Origin: an alpha proteobacterium AAP38
GTDB lineage: Bacteria; Pseudomonadota; Alphaproteobacteria; Azospirillales; Azospirillaceae
Assembly: GCA_001296005.1 (NCBI GenBank)
Contig: LJHR01000008.1
Coordinates: forward strand, 1-64,000
DNA: 64,000 bases
Direction: 5' to 3'
Under the pieces are notes generated by a model, which saw only the letters and a list, made by a program, of their open reading frames with translations, did no database searches and was not told the origin of the DNA. Below, one piece after another: positions 33,898-41,618 of this stretch. Numbering within the stretch: the first letter of the stretch is position 1; each line of letters opens with the position of its first letter. Both the position numbers and the translations under genes were made by a program.

Positions 33898-34480
33898 GGA
33901 ACGTATCGACAGCACCGCCAAGACCGCCACCCGCCCCAGCGGCGGTGGCAATGGCGGCGGCTCCGACCGCCCCATGCCCTCCATCGTCAGCCGTGACATG
34001 CGGGTGACGGGTAATCTGGATACGCCGGGCGAGGTGCATGTCGAAGGCAACGTCGATGGCGACATCACCTGTGCCAAGCTGACCATCGGTGCCACGGGCG
34101 CCGTAAACGGCCATATCATGGCCGGAACCGTGCGCGTCCATGGGCGTGTGCAGGGAGAGATCAACGCCGAAGAGGTGTTCATCCTCAACGGCTCCTCCGT
34201 TCAGGGGGACGTGATCCAGACCCTGCTGGAAATCGCGCCGGGTGCCAGCTTCGAAGGCGCTATCCGCCGCCGCGCAGCCGCTGCCCCGACCGCCATGCTG
34301 GCCCCGCCGTCCGTTGAAGCCGAACCGGCGGCAGAGGCAGAACCATTGCTGCTGGCTACCGAACCGGTGGAGGCGGAAGCCGAGGGGGGCGTGGCGGAAA
34401 CCCTGTCCAGTGCCACTGCCGAGGAACCGCCCGCCCCCGCCAATAGCGGGGATGATGTGGAAACGAAAAAGGCCGGGTAA
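33881..34480 (+). CDS. Bactofilin (polymer-forming cytoskeletal protein)
   Basis: Protein of 199 residues. The DUF583 beta-helix core lies at about residues 30-125, with repeated VTGNLDTPGEVHVEGNVDGD and GRVQGEINAEEVFILNGSSV. N- and C-terminal tails are disordered, the latter rich in Ala, Glu and Pro. Bactofilins polymerise without nucleotide and recruit wall enzymes such as the M23 peptidase encoded just upstream. The start at 33881 follows AAAGGGG, inside the end of the peptidase gene. The terminator stem includes its stop codon. Confidence 0.93.
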   Translation: MFAKVKERIDSTAKTATRPSGGGNGGGSDRPMPSIVSRDMRVTGNLDTPGEVHVEGNVDGDITCAKLTIGATGAVNGHIMAGTVRVHGRVQGEINAEEVFILNGSSVQGDVIQTLLEIAPGASFEGAIRRRAAAAPTAMLAPPSVEAEPAAEAEPLLLATEPVEAEAEGGVAETLSSATAEEPPAPANSGDDVETKKAG

Positions 34481-34497
34481 CCCCGGCCTTTCCCTTT
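34468..34497 (+). terminator. Terminator overlapping the bactofilin stop codon
   Basis: AAAGGCCGGG (34468-34477) and CCCGGCCTTT (34482-34491) form a stem whose loop carries the TAA stop codon. It is followed by CCCTTTT, which makes a fair T-run. Confidence 0.8.
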
Positions 34498-34536
34498 TCT
34501 GGATACTGGCCCGATGGGTGGACACCCGCCTTGCTG

Positions 34537-35136
34537 TTACCTGCCCTCTTCCGGTGGGGGCGGCGGTGGGGCGGCCATCGGGGCGCGATCCGGGTCCAGC
34601 GGAATGCCACCCGGCGGCGGTGGCCGCATATCAGGCCCGCCATGCATCCGGCGCTCATTGATCATCATGCGGGGTGGACGCATCTCGGCCAGACGGCGGC
34701 GCCCCTCCGGTGACAGCTTGCCCAGCACCTCGATGATCCGGTCGGTCTGCGCCTTCTCCATCGCCTGACGGTCGGCGGCGGCACTTTCCAGTTCCGTACG
34801 CAGGGCCACGGGGTCGAACGGATCGGCCCGCATCAGGTCGCGCAGGCGATCAATACGATCCCGGAAGGACTTGGCCTTCTCCATCATCTTTTCCATGTCG
34901 GAACCGAAATGTTCCTTCAGGATCTTGGCGTCGGCTTCGGGCAGATCATCCATCATCCGGTGCATGGCGAACAGGGGACCACCGGGGCCACCCGGCCCGT
35001 CCGGTCCCATCATCACCATCTTGTCACCAAAGGGCGGCTTCGGCCCCAGCCAGCGGGGCACCATGGTGCCCAACAGGAAAAGGTTCAGGCCGACCGACAC
35101 CAGCAGCGCGGTCTGTATCAAACGGTCGCGGTTCAT
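34537..35136 (-). CDS. Periplasmic metal-sensor-like protein (Metal_resist/CnrX-like)
   Basis: Protein of 199 residues with one N-terminal membrane helix (ALLVSVGLNLFLLGTMV) and a periplasmic helical hairpin (DLPEADAKILKEHFGSDMEK to QAMEKAQTDRIIEVLGKLS). This is the layout of the PF13801 Spy/CnrX-like family. The C-terminal third is rich in Pro, Met and Gly and is probably unstructured. It follows a sigma factor and a presumed anti-sigma gene, so it may be the extracytoplasmic signal sensor. Metal binding is inferred from the family only. Confidence 0.78.
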   Translation of the reverse strand: MNRDRLIQTALLVSVGLNLFLLGTMVPRWLGPKPPFGDKMVMMGPDGPGGPGGPLFAMHRMMDDLPEADAKILKEHFGSDMEKMMEKAKSFRDRIDRLRDLMRADPFDPVALRTELESAAADRQAMEKAQTDRIIEVLGKLSPEGRRRLAEMRPPRMMINERRMHGGPDMRPPPPGGIPLDPDRAPMAAPPPPPPEEGR

Positions 35137-35663
35137 TGGAACAGGCTTTCCAGGGCGGAAGGGGTGAACAGCGCGCTGGGCAGGTCACTGGCGGTGGTCG
35201 CGGTGGTGACCGCGCCCTCCCCGCCCATGCCGCCAGCGGCTGTGGAGGCGACGGGGCTGAAGGCCCCGACCAGGATGCCGGCAGCTGTACAGGCGGCCAG
35301 ACCGGCTGCCCGTGGCCAGACCTGACGCCATCCACCCAGCATATCCCCGACGCGCTGTGCAAAAGGGATGCGGCGCCGCACCAGTCCTGGCACGGGTAGG
35401 TCCCCCAGGGCGCCGGCCACCACACGGGCCACGCGATCATCGCTGATCACCGGCGCATCCAGCCGGTCCAGCATCGCATCCAGCATGGCCGCACGGTGCT
35501 GTTCAGCCCGTGCCTGGACGGAATGGGCCAGCAATGCCTGTGCGGGTTTGCGCAAATCATCGGGCCATCGCCTGGGTTCGGCCCCATACTGTTCCAGCAG
35601 GGCCTGAAAGGCGGCCATCCCCATGGCCTCCTTCCCGCCTGCGCCGTTGATCGGTTCCCTCAT
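35133..35663 (-). CDS. Putative membrane anti-sigma factor
   Basis: Protein of 176 residues with a cytosolic N-terminal part (AAFQALLEQYGAEPRRWPDD) and one membrane helix (WPRAAGLAACTAAGILVGA) near residue 125, ending in a short periplasmic tail. There is no zinc-binding HxxxCxxC motif. Its start overlaps the sigma factor stop by 4 bases and its stop overlaps the next start by 4, a typical sigma/anti-sigma/sensor arrangement. The function is inferred from that context. Confidence 0.62.
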   Translation of the reverse strand: MREPINGAGGKEAMGMAAFQALLEQYGAEPRRWPDDLRKPAQALLAHSVQARAEQHRAAMLDAMLDRLDAPVISDDRVARVVAGALGDLPVPGLVRRRIPFAQRVGDMLGGWRQVWPRAAGLAACTAAGILVGAFSPVASTAAGGMGGEGAVTTATTASDLPSALFTPSALESLFQ

Positions 35664-36241
35664 TCTTCATCCTCCCCAACGCCCGTGATCCCCAGGGCGG
35701 TGAGCCGGCCCCGAAGGGCGCGGCGGGCACGGGCGAGCAGCGATTCCACCGCCGGCACCGACAGGTCCAGCATCCGCCCGGCCTCGGCGGCACTCATTTC
35801 CTCGTAATAACAAAGGGAGACAGCCACCCTTTGCCGTTCCGGCAGCCCGGCCAGGGCCGCCGCGATGGTTTCCGACATCTGCCGCCGCGCGATCAGAGAA
35901 CCGGCGGCGGGTGACGGATCAGGCACATCCGGGGCATCTTCCAACGCCTCGAACCCCTGTTTGCGGCGACGGTCGATACAGAGATTGACGACAACCCGGT
36001 GCAGCCAGGTGGAGAACCGGGCAGACCCGCCCGCTTCCCACCGACCGGCCTTGGTCCAGACCTTGACCCAGGCCTCCTGCACCACCTCGTCCGCTTCCGC
36101 CGCGTTGTTCAGGACGCGTTGCGCCACAGACAGGGCGCGGGCGGTGTGGCGTGTCGCCAGTACCGTAAACGCCCCCCGGTCCCCGCCGGCGATCCGCGCC
36201 AGCAGGGTGTCGTCATCCACCATGGGTTCCGCAAGAGCCAT
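35660..36241 (-). CDS. ECF-type RNA polymerase sigma factor
   Basis: Sigma-70 family factor of about 193 residues. Region 2 is present in DEVVQEAWVKVWTKAGRW and ARFSTWLHRVVVNLCIDRRR. Region 4 helix-turn-helix reads LPERQRVAVSLCYYEEMSAAEAG. There is no region 3, as in ECF factors. The start at 36241 (MALAEPM) gives the usual length; a site at 36289 gives 16 more residues. It heads a three-gene operon with a membrane anti-sigma and a metal-sensor-like protein, suggesting response to envelope metal stress. Confidence 0.85.
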   Translation of the reverse strand: MALAEPMVDDDTLLARIAGGDRGAFTVLATRHTARALSVAQRVLNNAAEADEVVQEAWVKVWTKAGRWEAGGSARFSTWLHRVVVNLCIDRRRKQGFEALEDAPDVPDPSPAAGSLIARRQMSETIAAALAGLPERQRVAVSLCYYEEMSAAEAGRMLDLSVPAVESLLARARRALRGRLTALGITGVGEDEE

Positions 36242-36429
36242 ACCGGTCACGGTCACCTGCGTATCCTTATGTCGATCCCGTCCGGCCATACCGGACCCCC
36301 GGGCGTCACGCCCCGGCAGGTCCAGCGGTGACGGAAGCCGCTTCATCGCCAGCATGCCCCTTCCACGGGCCATGGCGCAAATCCCTGTCGCGGGCCGCGC
36401 AGGACCATCGCCCATCGGCCGAAAATATT

Positions 36430-36716
36430 TTTGAGCTGTTGCGACGGGAACTGTTTGCGTGTTGCGTAAAAGCAATATCGCGGGCCGGTGCCCATCCCAC
36501 CCCAAAGCACCGGTCACCGCCGACGGCCCCGGACGCCCCATCCACCGTCGGCACCGCGATAGATGGGAAGCCTGCCCCCGGTCTTCCGGCCCCGCCAGCC
36601 CGCCCCTTCAACGGCGGCACCGGCGCCGGGGGCAGCATCCCGAACCTATGTTTAGTTCCTCTCTCCAGAGTGCCTGCCCCCGTCGCCCCTGCCTGGGCGG
36701 CGGGGGTTTCTTTTTG
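36430..36716 (+). ncRNA. Highly structured non-coding stretch with terminator, candidate RNA
   Basis: Between the sigma factor gene and znuB the plus strand has no credible ORF but several perfect inverted repeats: CCGGTGC/GCACCGG (36485-36513), GCCGACGG/CCGTCGGC (36519-36552) and CTGCCCCCGG/CCGGGGGCAG (36572-36635). It ends in the terminator at 36677-36713. The start is arbitrary. No known RNA family was recognised. It may be a small RNA; GC-rich chance repeats are the alternative. The rest of the 36242-36733 gap holds the presumed sigma promoter, which I cannot define. Confidence 0.4.
36677..36715 (+). terminator. Strong intrinsic terminator without an upstream gene
   Basis: CCCCCGTCGCCC (36677-36688) and GGGCGGCGGGGG (36695-36706) pair, with one T-G pair, and are followed by TTTCTTTTTG. 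The T-run is on the plus strand, while the adjacent genes on both sides are on the minus strand. Confidence 0.8.
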
Positions 36717-36733
36717 TGGGGTGGTTGGTTGCC

Positions 36734-37519
36734 TTACCCCCGCGCGGGCACGGCCTGACTGGCCAGGAACAGGGCGGCGGCGGCAGCCACTATAGCGGGG
36801 CCGGTGGGCACATCGACCTGGAGCGAGGCACCCAATCCCATCGCCACAGCCCCCACCCCGATCAGGGCCGACAGCACGGCCATGCCCTCCGGCCCCTTGG
36901 CAAAGCGGCGAGCGGCGGCAGCGGGGATGATCAGCAGGGCGGTCACCAGCAGGATGCCCACGATCTTCATGGCCAGCGCGATGATGATGGCGATCATCAA
37001 GGTGAAGCCCAGGCGCACGCGCCGCACCGGCACACCCTCGACCCGCGCCAGATCCTCATCCACCGTCAGGGCCAGCAGCGGCCGCCAGATCCAGGCCAGC
37101 AACGCCAGGACGAACGCGCCCCCACCCCAGATGGCATAGAGATCGGCATCGCCCACGGCCAGGATATCGCCGAACAGATAGGACAGCAGGTCCACCCGTA
37201 CCGACCCCAGCACGGCAAGCGCAATCATGCCCAGGCTGAGCGTGGAGTGCGAGATGATGCCCAGCAGCGTATCGCTGCCCAGTCGGCGCTGTTCCTGCAA
37301 CAGGGTGAGCGCCAGGGCAATGGCGAGACAAACCAGCACGATGCCGGTCTGGGTGCCGATCCCGGTCAGAAAGCCCAGCGCCACGCCCAGCAGGGCCGAG
37401 TGCGACAGCGTATCGCCGAAATAGGCCATACGCCGCCAGACGATGACGCAGCCCAGCGGCCCCGTGACCAGCGCCAGCCCGATCCCGGCCAGCAACCCGC
37501 GCAGCAGGAAATCATCCAT
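36734..37519 (-). CDS. znuB: Zinc ABC transporter permease ZnuB
   Basis: Membrane permease of 261 residues, ABC-3 family, with eight or nine helices. [20 protein letters not shown] is the family signature, and [16 protein letters not shown] another conserved block. It imports zinc with ZnuC and ZnuA. The start at 37519 (MDDFLLRG) overlaps the end of znuC by 8 bases. Longer in-frame starts lie within znuC and were rejected. Confidence 0.93.
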   Translation of the reverse strand: MDDFLLRGLLAGIGLALVTGPLGCVIVWRRMAYFGDTLSHSALLGVALGFLTGIGTQTGIVLVCLAIALALTLLQEQRRLGSDTLLGIISHSTLSLGMIALAVLGSVRVDLLSYLFGDILAVGDADLYAIWGGGAFVLALLAWIWRPLLALTVDEDLARVEGVPVRRVRLGFTLMIAIIIALAMKIVGILLVTALLIIPAAAARRFAKGPEGMAVLSALIGVGAVAMGLGASLQVDVPTGPAIVAAAAALFLASQAVPARG

Positions 37520-38369
37520 GGCGGTGCCCCCCGTGCGCATGCTCATGGCCGTGATGGTGGTGATCGTGGCCGCAGCCCTGATGGTCGCTATGGGCCGTGT
37601 GCTCCTGCCCCGCCGGCACGACACAGCCGTCATCGGCATGGGAATGGTCATGGCTGTGGTGATAGATCGCCAACGCATCGGCATGCCGGCCGAACAGGGC
37701 GACATATTCGGGATGGCGCGACACATCCTCCGGCTTGCCATGGCAGCAGACATGCCGGTTCAGGCAGATCACCGTATCGGTGCGGGCCATCACCAGATGC
37801 AGATCGTGGCTGACCAGCAGCACGCCGCAGCCACGCCGGTTACGAATGGCCCCGATCAGTTCGAACAGTTCGATCTGTCCATGCACATCCACCGCCTGCA
37901 CCGGCTCATCCAGGACCAACAGGTCCGGCTTGCGCAGCAGGGCGCGGGCCAGCAGCACACGCTGCAATTCCCCGCCCGACAGGGTCTGGATGGCGCGGTC
38001 GATGGCGTGGGCCGCCCCCACCTCTTCCAGCACACACGCCATCTCCGCCCGCGTGGACCGCGACCAGAGCGACAGGAAGCGCGCGACCGGCATGGGCAGC
38101 GTGACATCAACCGACAGGCGCTGCGGCATATAGCCGATATTCAGGCCCGGTGCCCGCGCAATGGTACCCTTGTCCGGCTTCAGCAGCCCCAGGCACAGTT
38201 TCACCAGACTGGTCTTGCCGGCCCCGTTCGGCCCGATCAGTGTAACGATCTCGCCTGCACCCACGGACAGGGAGACATTGTCCAGAACCGCACGGTCGCC
38301 GCGCGTCAGGCTGATATTCCGGGCTTCCAGTAACGGGGGGGCTGTCAAAGGGCGGCTCCTTTGGCGCAT
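37512..38369 (-). CDS. znuC: Zinc ABC transporter ATP-binding protein ZnuC with His-rich tail
   Basis: ABC ATPase of 285 residues. Walker A is GPNGAGKTS, the signature [15 protein letters not shown] and Walker [13 protein letters not shown]. The C-terminal 60 residues are very rich in His (for example [19 protein letters not shown]), which probably buffers or senses zinc. Co-transcribed with znuB; divergent from znuA across a Zur-like site. Zinc specificity rests on this context and the tail. Confidence 0.93.
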   Translation of the reverse strand: MRQRSRPLTAPPLLEARNISLTRGDRAVLDNVSLSVGAGEIVTLIGPNGAGKTSLVKLCLGLLKPDKGTIARAPGLNIGYMPQRLSVDVTLPMPVARFLSLWSRSTRAEMACVLEEVGAAHAIDRAIQTLSGGELQRVLLARALLRKPDLLVLDEPVQAVDVHGQIELFELIGAIRNRRGCGVLLVSHDLHLVMARTDTVICLNRHVCCHGKPEDVSRHPEYVALFGRHADALAIYHHSHDHSHADDGCVVPAGQEHTAHSDHQGCGHDHHHHGHEHAHGGHRHG

Positions 38370-38425
38370 GCTGGCTGGGCTGCCCTGCGCATCCCGCAGG
38401 GTTTACGCCATGCCTGCCGCCTTGA

Positions 38426-38450
38426 CAAACGTTACATTATAACACATTTG
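38426..38450. promoter_or_regulatory. Candidate Zur box in the znuCB-znuA intergenic region
   Basis: GTTACATTATAAC (38431-38443) differs at one base from the core GTTATAnTATAAC of proteobacterial Zur sites. It is flanked by CAAAC and ACATTTG, giving an imperfect 25-base palindrome. Its place between divergent zinc-uptake genes fits repression by zinc-loaded Zur. No zur gene lies in the window. Confidence 0.65.
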
Positions 38451-38482
38451 CAGATCAGTCCTCCGGTTCCGGGTCCTTGTCC

Positions 38483-39418
38483 ATGTTGCGCCTTCTGTCC
38501 CTTTCCGCCCTGCTGGCCGGCCTTATCGCCCTGCCGGCACTGGCAGCCCCGCCGCCACCCGATGTGGTGGTGACGGTGAAGCCGTTGCATTCGCTGGTGT
38601 CCGGCGTGATGCAGGGGGTGGGGGAACCCTATCTGCTGGTGCGCGGGGCCGCCAATCCGCATGCCTTCGCCCTGCGCCCGTCGGATGCCAAGGCGCTGTC
38701 GGGTGCCGAACTGGTGGTCTGGGCCGGGCCGGGTGTCGAAACCTTCCTGGAAAAGCCGCTATCCACCCTGGCCCGGTCGGCGCAGGTCCTGACCCTGGTC
38801 AAGGAACCGTCGGTCCGGGTGCTTCCTGTGCGCAAGGGCGGGGCGTGGGAGGCACATGATCATGACCATGCGCATGAGGACAGGCCCGACGCCGAATTGG
38901 GCAGTGATGGCCATGTCTGGCTGGACCCGCTGAATGCCAAGGCCATCACCGACCTGATCGCCGCGCGTCTGTCGGCGCTGGACCCCGCCCGCGCCCCCGC
39001 CTATCAGGCCAATGCCGCGCGGCAGAAACAGTCTATTGATGCCCTGGACGCGGAAATGCGCGCGGCCCTGTCGCCGCTAAAGGACCGGCCCTTCATCGTC
39101 TTCCATGATGCCTATCATTATCTGGAGGACCGGTACGGCCTGAACGCTGCCGGCGCCATCACCGTCTCGCCCGACCAGCCGCCGGGAGCGGCGCGGCTGT
39201 CGGCCCTTCGTGAACGCATCAATCAGGCCGGTGCCGTTTGCATCTTTGCCGAACCGCAGTTCGAACCGGCCCTGGTCCGCACCCTGGCGCAGGGGACGAA
39301 GGCCCGCACCGGCGTTCTGGACCCCGAGGGGGCGAACATTCCCGACGGGCCGAACCTTTATGGACAGTTGATGCGCTTCAACCTGCGCTCACTGGTGGAT
39401 TGCCTTTCCGGGGGCTGA
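38483..39418 (-). other. Reverse-strand check of the znuA interval: no gene seen
   Basis: The minus strand opposite znuA shows only short overlapping reading frames without ribosome-binding sites or recognisable domains. They are treated as shadows of znuA, which is annotated on the plus strand in its own entry. Confidence 0.5.
38483..39418 (+). CDS. znuA: Zinc ABC transporter substrate-binding protein ZnuA
   Basis: Periplasmic zinc-binding protein of 311 residues with signal peptide (SALLAGLIALPALA). Likely ligands are His60 (NPHAFALRPSD) and His144 (GHVWLDP), plus a later His in VFHDAYHYLE. A short His loop, AHDHDHAHED, lies at about residues 124-132. ATG 38483 was chosen; a TTG six bases earlier is possible. 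It is divergent from znuCB and shares the Zur-like box. Confidence 0.93.
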   Translation: MLRLLSLSALLAGLIALPALAAPPPPDVVVTVKPLHSLVSGVMQGVGEPYLLVRGAANPHAFALRPSDAKALSGAELVVWAGPGVETFLEKPLSTLARSAQVLTLVKEPSVRVLPVRKGGAWEAHDHDHAHEDRPDAELGSDGHVWLDPLNAKAITDLIAARLSALDPARAPAYQANAARQKQSIDALDAEMRAALSPLKDRPFIVFHDAYHYLEDRYGLNAAGAITVSPDQPPGAARLSALRERINQAGAVCIFAEPQFEPALVRTLAQGTKARTGVLDPEGANIPDGPNLYGQLMRFNLRSLVDCLSGG

Positions 39419-39484
39419 TCCCGGACGCCCGGCATGCTATCCGTCCTTCGTACATGTACTATTTCTACACGTAAGGGGATGGCG

Positions 39485-40282
39485 ATGCGTATCGGGATCG
39501 TGGGCGGCAGCGGCCGCATGGGGCAGATGCTGATCCGTGAGGTTCTGGGCAACAAGGCCGCCACCCTGTCGGGTGCCACCGAACGGCCCGGTTCCGCCGC
39601 CATCGGTCGCGACCTGGGCACGCTGATCGGGGCCGATCCCATCGGTGTCGTGATCACCGACGATCCCGCCGCCCTGTTCGCCAGCAGCGATGCCGTCATC
39701 GATTTCACAGCCCCCGCCGCCACGGTGGCCCATGCCGCCCTGGCCGTACAACATGGAACTGCACTGATCGTAGGCACCACCGGCCTGTCGCCCGATGACC
39801 ATGCCAAGCTGGCCGAGGCCGGCACCAAGGCCCCCCTGGTCGTGGCCGCCAATTTCAGCCTGGGCGTCACCCTGCTGGCAGGCCTTGTGCGCAAGGTGGC
39901 GGCCACACTGGGCGATGATTGGGATATCGAGATCGTGGAGATGCATCACCGGCACAAGGTGGATGCGCCCAGCGGCACCGCCCTGGCCCTGGGCCATGCC
40001 GCCGCATCCGGGCGTGGCGTCAATCTGGCTGATGTGAAGGATGCCGTGCGCGACGGGCACACAGGCGCGCGCACCATCGGCGATATCGGTTTCGCCACCC
40101 TGCGCGGCGGGGATGTGGTGGGCGACCATACCGTCATCTTCGCGACGGAGGCCGAACGGTTGGAACTGTCCCACAAGGCCGGCAGCCGCGCCATCTTCGC
40201 CCGAGGTGCCGTCCGCGCCGCCCTGTGGGCTGCCGGCAAGGCGCCGGGGGTTTACTCCATGGATGATGTGCTGGGGCTTTAA
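39485..40282 (+). CDS. dapB: 4-hydroxy-tetrahydrodipicolinate reductase
   Basis: Lysine/diaminopimelate pathway enzyme of 265 residues. The N-terminal nucleotide fold is RIGIVGGSGRMGQ; the catalytic region is EIVEMHHRHKVDAPSGTAL. Length fits. ATG 39485 was chosen because AAGGGG lies six bases before it; ATG 39479 is also in frame. The stop overlaps, tail to tail, the stop of the ModE-like gene (TTAA at 40279-40282). Confidence 0.96.
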   Translation: MRIGIVGGSGRMGQMLIREVLGNKAATLSGATERPGSAAIGRDLGTLIGADPIGVVITDDPAALFASSDAVIDFTAPAATVAHAALAVQHGTALIVGTTGLSPDDHAKLAEAGTKAPLVVAANFSLGVTLLAGLVRKVAATLGDDWDIEIVEMHHRHKVDAPSGTALALGHAAASGRGVNLADVKDAVRDGHTGARTIGDIGFATLRGGDVVGDHTVIFATEAERLELSHKAGSRAIFARGAVRAALWAAGKAPGVYSMDDVLGL

Positions 40283-40641
40283 TCCTCACCGGCGGCGTTT
40301 GCTGTCGGATCGAGCATCGCCTCCATCCGCGTCAGGGCCGCCGTGTTGGCCATGCGGCTTTCCGCCTCCACCTGCCGGTAGAGCGCCACCAGTTCACGGC
40401 CCCAGTCGGTCAAGGCGGTGCCGCCGCCGCCGCTGCCGCCCGTCTGTCCCGTCACGGCGGGCTGGGTGAAGGCGCGGTTGATCTGATCGACCAGCAGCCA
40501 GGCGCGGCGGTAGGACATGCCCATGGATCGGCCCGCCGCCGCGATGGAGCCGGTATCCGCGATGGCTTCCAGCAGCCGGATCTTGCCGGGGCCGATCTGG
40601 CTGCCATTGGCGAAATCCAGGCGCAGGGTCAGGCGGGTCAT
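40279..40641 (-). CDS. ModE-like winged helix-turn-helix regulator (DNA-binding domain only)
   Basis: Protein of 120 residues with only the N-terminal ModE/LysR-type winged helix: IGPGKIRLLEAIADTGSIAAAG and MGMSYRRAWLLVDQINRAF. The molybdate-binding domains are missing, as in many short ModE-like proteins. A Gly-rich loop (GGSGGGGTALTDWG) sits at the wing. The target is unknown; no molybdenum genes are near. The start at 40641 was preferred over 40728, which has no site. Confidence 0.82.
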   Translation of the reverse strand: MTRLTLRLDFANGSQIGPGKIRLLEAIADTGSIAAAGRSMGMSYRRAWLLVDQINRAFTQPAVTGQTGGSGGGGTALTDWGRELVALYRQVEAESRMANTAALTRMEAMLDPTANAAGED

Positions 40642-40654
40642 GGGTGCAATCCGG

Positions 40655-40695
40655 GGGCCGTGAAAAGGAAAGGGGCGGCTGTCACCAGCCGCCCC
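40655..40695 (-). terminator. Terminator of the third TerC gene
   Basis: GGGGCGGCTG (40672-40681) and CAGCCGCCCC (40686-40695) form a perfect 10-bp stem with a 4-base loop. On the minus strand it is followed by TTTCCTTTTC. It separates TerC from the ModE-like gene. Confidence 0.82.
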
Positions 40696-40724
40696 ACACA
40701 CTTGTGCCGCAAGAGCGGTTTTCG

Positions 40725-41474
40725 TCAATGCCCACCGCTGGCCGCCGCCTTTGCCTTGCGGCGCTTGGCAGCGATCAGGTTCAGGCTTTCCACGCCGATG
40801 GAGAAGGCAATGGCGAAGTAGAGATAGGCCTTCGGGATGTGGAAATGCAGGCCATCGGCGATCAGGGCCACGCCCACCAGGATCAGGAAGGCAAGCGCCA
40901 GCATCTTCACCGTCGGGTGATCCTGCACGAACTTCGACGTCGGGCCGGCAGCGAACAGCATGACCGCAACGGCGATGATGACGGCAGTGACCATCACCGG
41001 CAGGTCATTGGCCATGCCCACGGCCGTGATGACGCTGTCCAACGAGAAGACGATATCCAGCACCATGATCTGGGCGATGACCCCACCGAAGGTGGCGACG
41101 GCACGGGAGCTTCCCTCCTCCTCGTGCTGGCCCTCCATCGTGTGGTGGATTTCCTGCGTGCCCTTGTAAAGCAGGAACAGGCCGCCACCCAGCAGGATCA
41201 GATCGCGGGCCGAAATGGCCAGGTCAAAGATCGTGAACAAGGGTTCGGTCAGCGACACGATCCAGGCGATGGAGGCCAGAAGGCCCAGCCGCATGATCAA
41301 CGCCAGTGCCAGCCCCAGTTGGCGCGCCTTGGCGCGCTGCGCCTCCGGCAAACGGTTCGCCATGATCGAAATGAAGATGATGTTGTCGATGCCCAGCACA
41401 ATCTCCAGCGCCGTCAAGGTCGCCAGACTGGCCCAGGCATTCGGGTCGTAGATCCACTCAAACATTGTTTCCAC
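40725..41474 (-). CDS. TerC family membrane protein (YoaE/YegH-type)
   Basis: Inner-membrane protein of 249 residues, seven helices. The acidic helix motifs are ALEIVLGIDNIIFISIMANR and VLDIVFSLDSVITAVGMAND. A short acidic loop (EGQHEEEG) links the halves. It is a third, different TerC subgroup in this window; likely metal export or protein metalation. The C-terminus is basic (AAKRRKAKA). It stands alone between terminator and intergenic gap. Confidence 0.9.
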   Translation of the reverse strand: METMFEWIYDPNAWASLATLTALEIVLGIDNIIFISIMANRLPEAQRAKARQLGLALALIMRLGLLASIAWIVSLTEPLFTIFDLAISARDLILLGGGLFLLYKGTQEIHHTMEGQHEEEGSSRAVATFGGVIAQIMVLDIVFSLDSVITAVGMANDLPVMVTAVIIAVAVMLFAAGPTSKFVQDHPTVKMLALAFLILVGVALIADGLHFHIPKAYLYFAIAFSIGVESLNLIAAKRRKAKAAASGGH

Positions 41475-41618
41475 CTGCCCCCAGGAAATGACTTGTTAAG
41501 GATAGCACCATAGTAGGGCCATTTGCCGCCCTGCAATATGACAGCAGCGGACCTTGCGGGCGAACGGGAGAGGGCATAGCGTGACCGCAATCCATGCTCA
41601 TGAGGGAAAACCAAGCCC

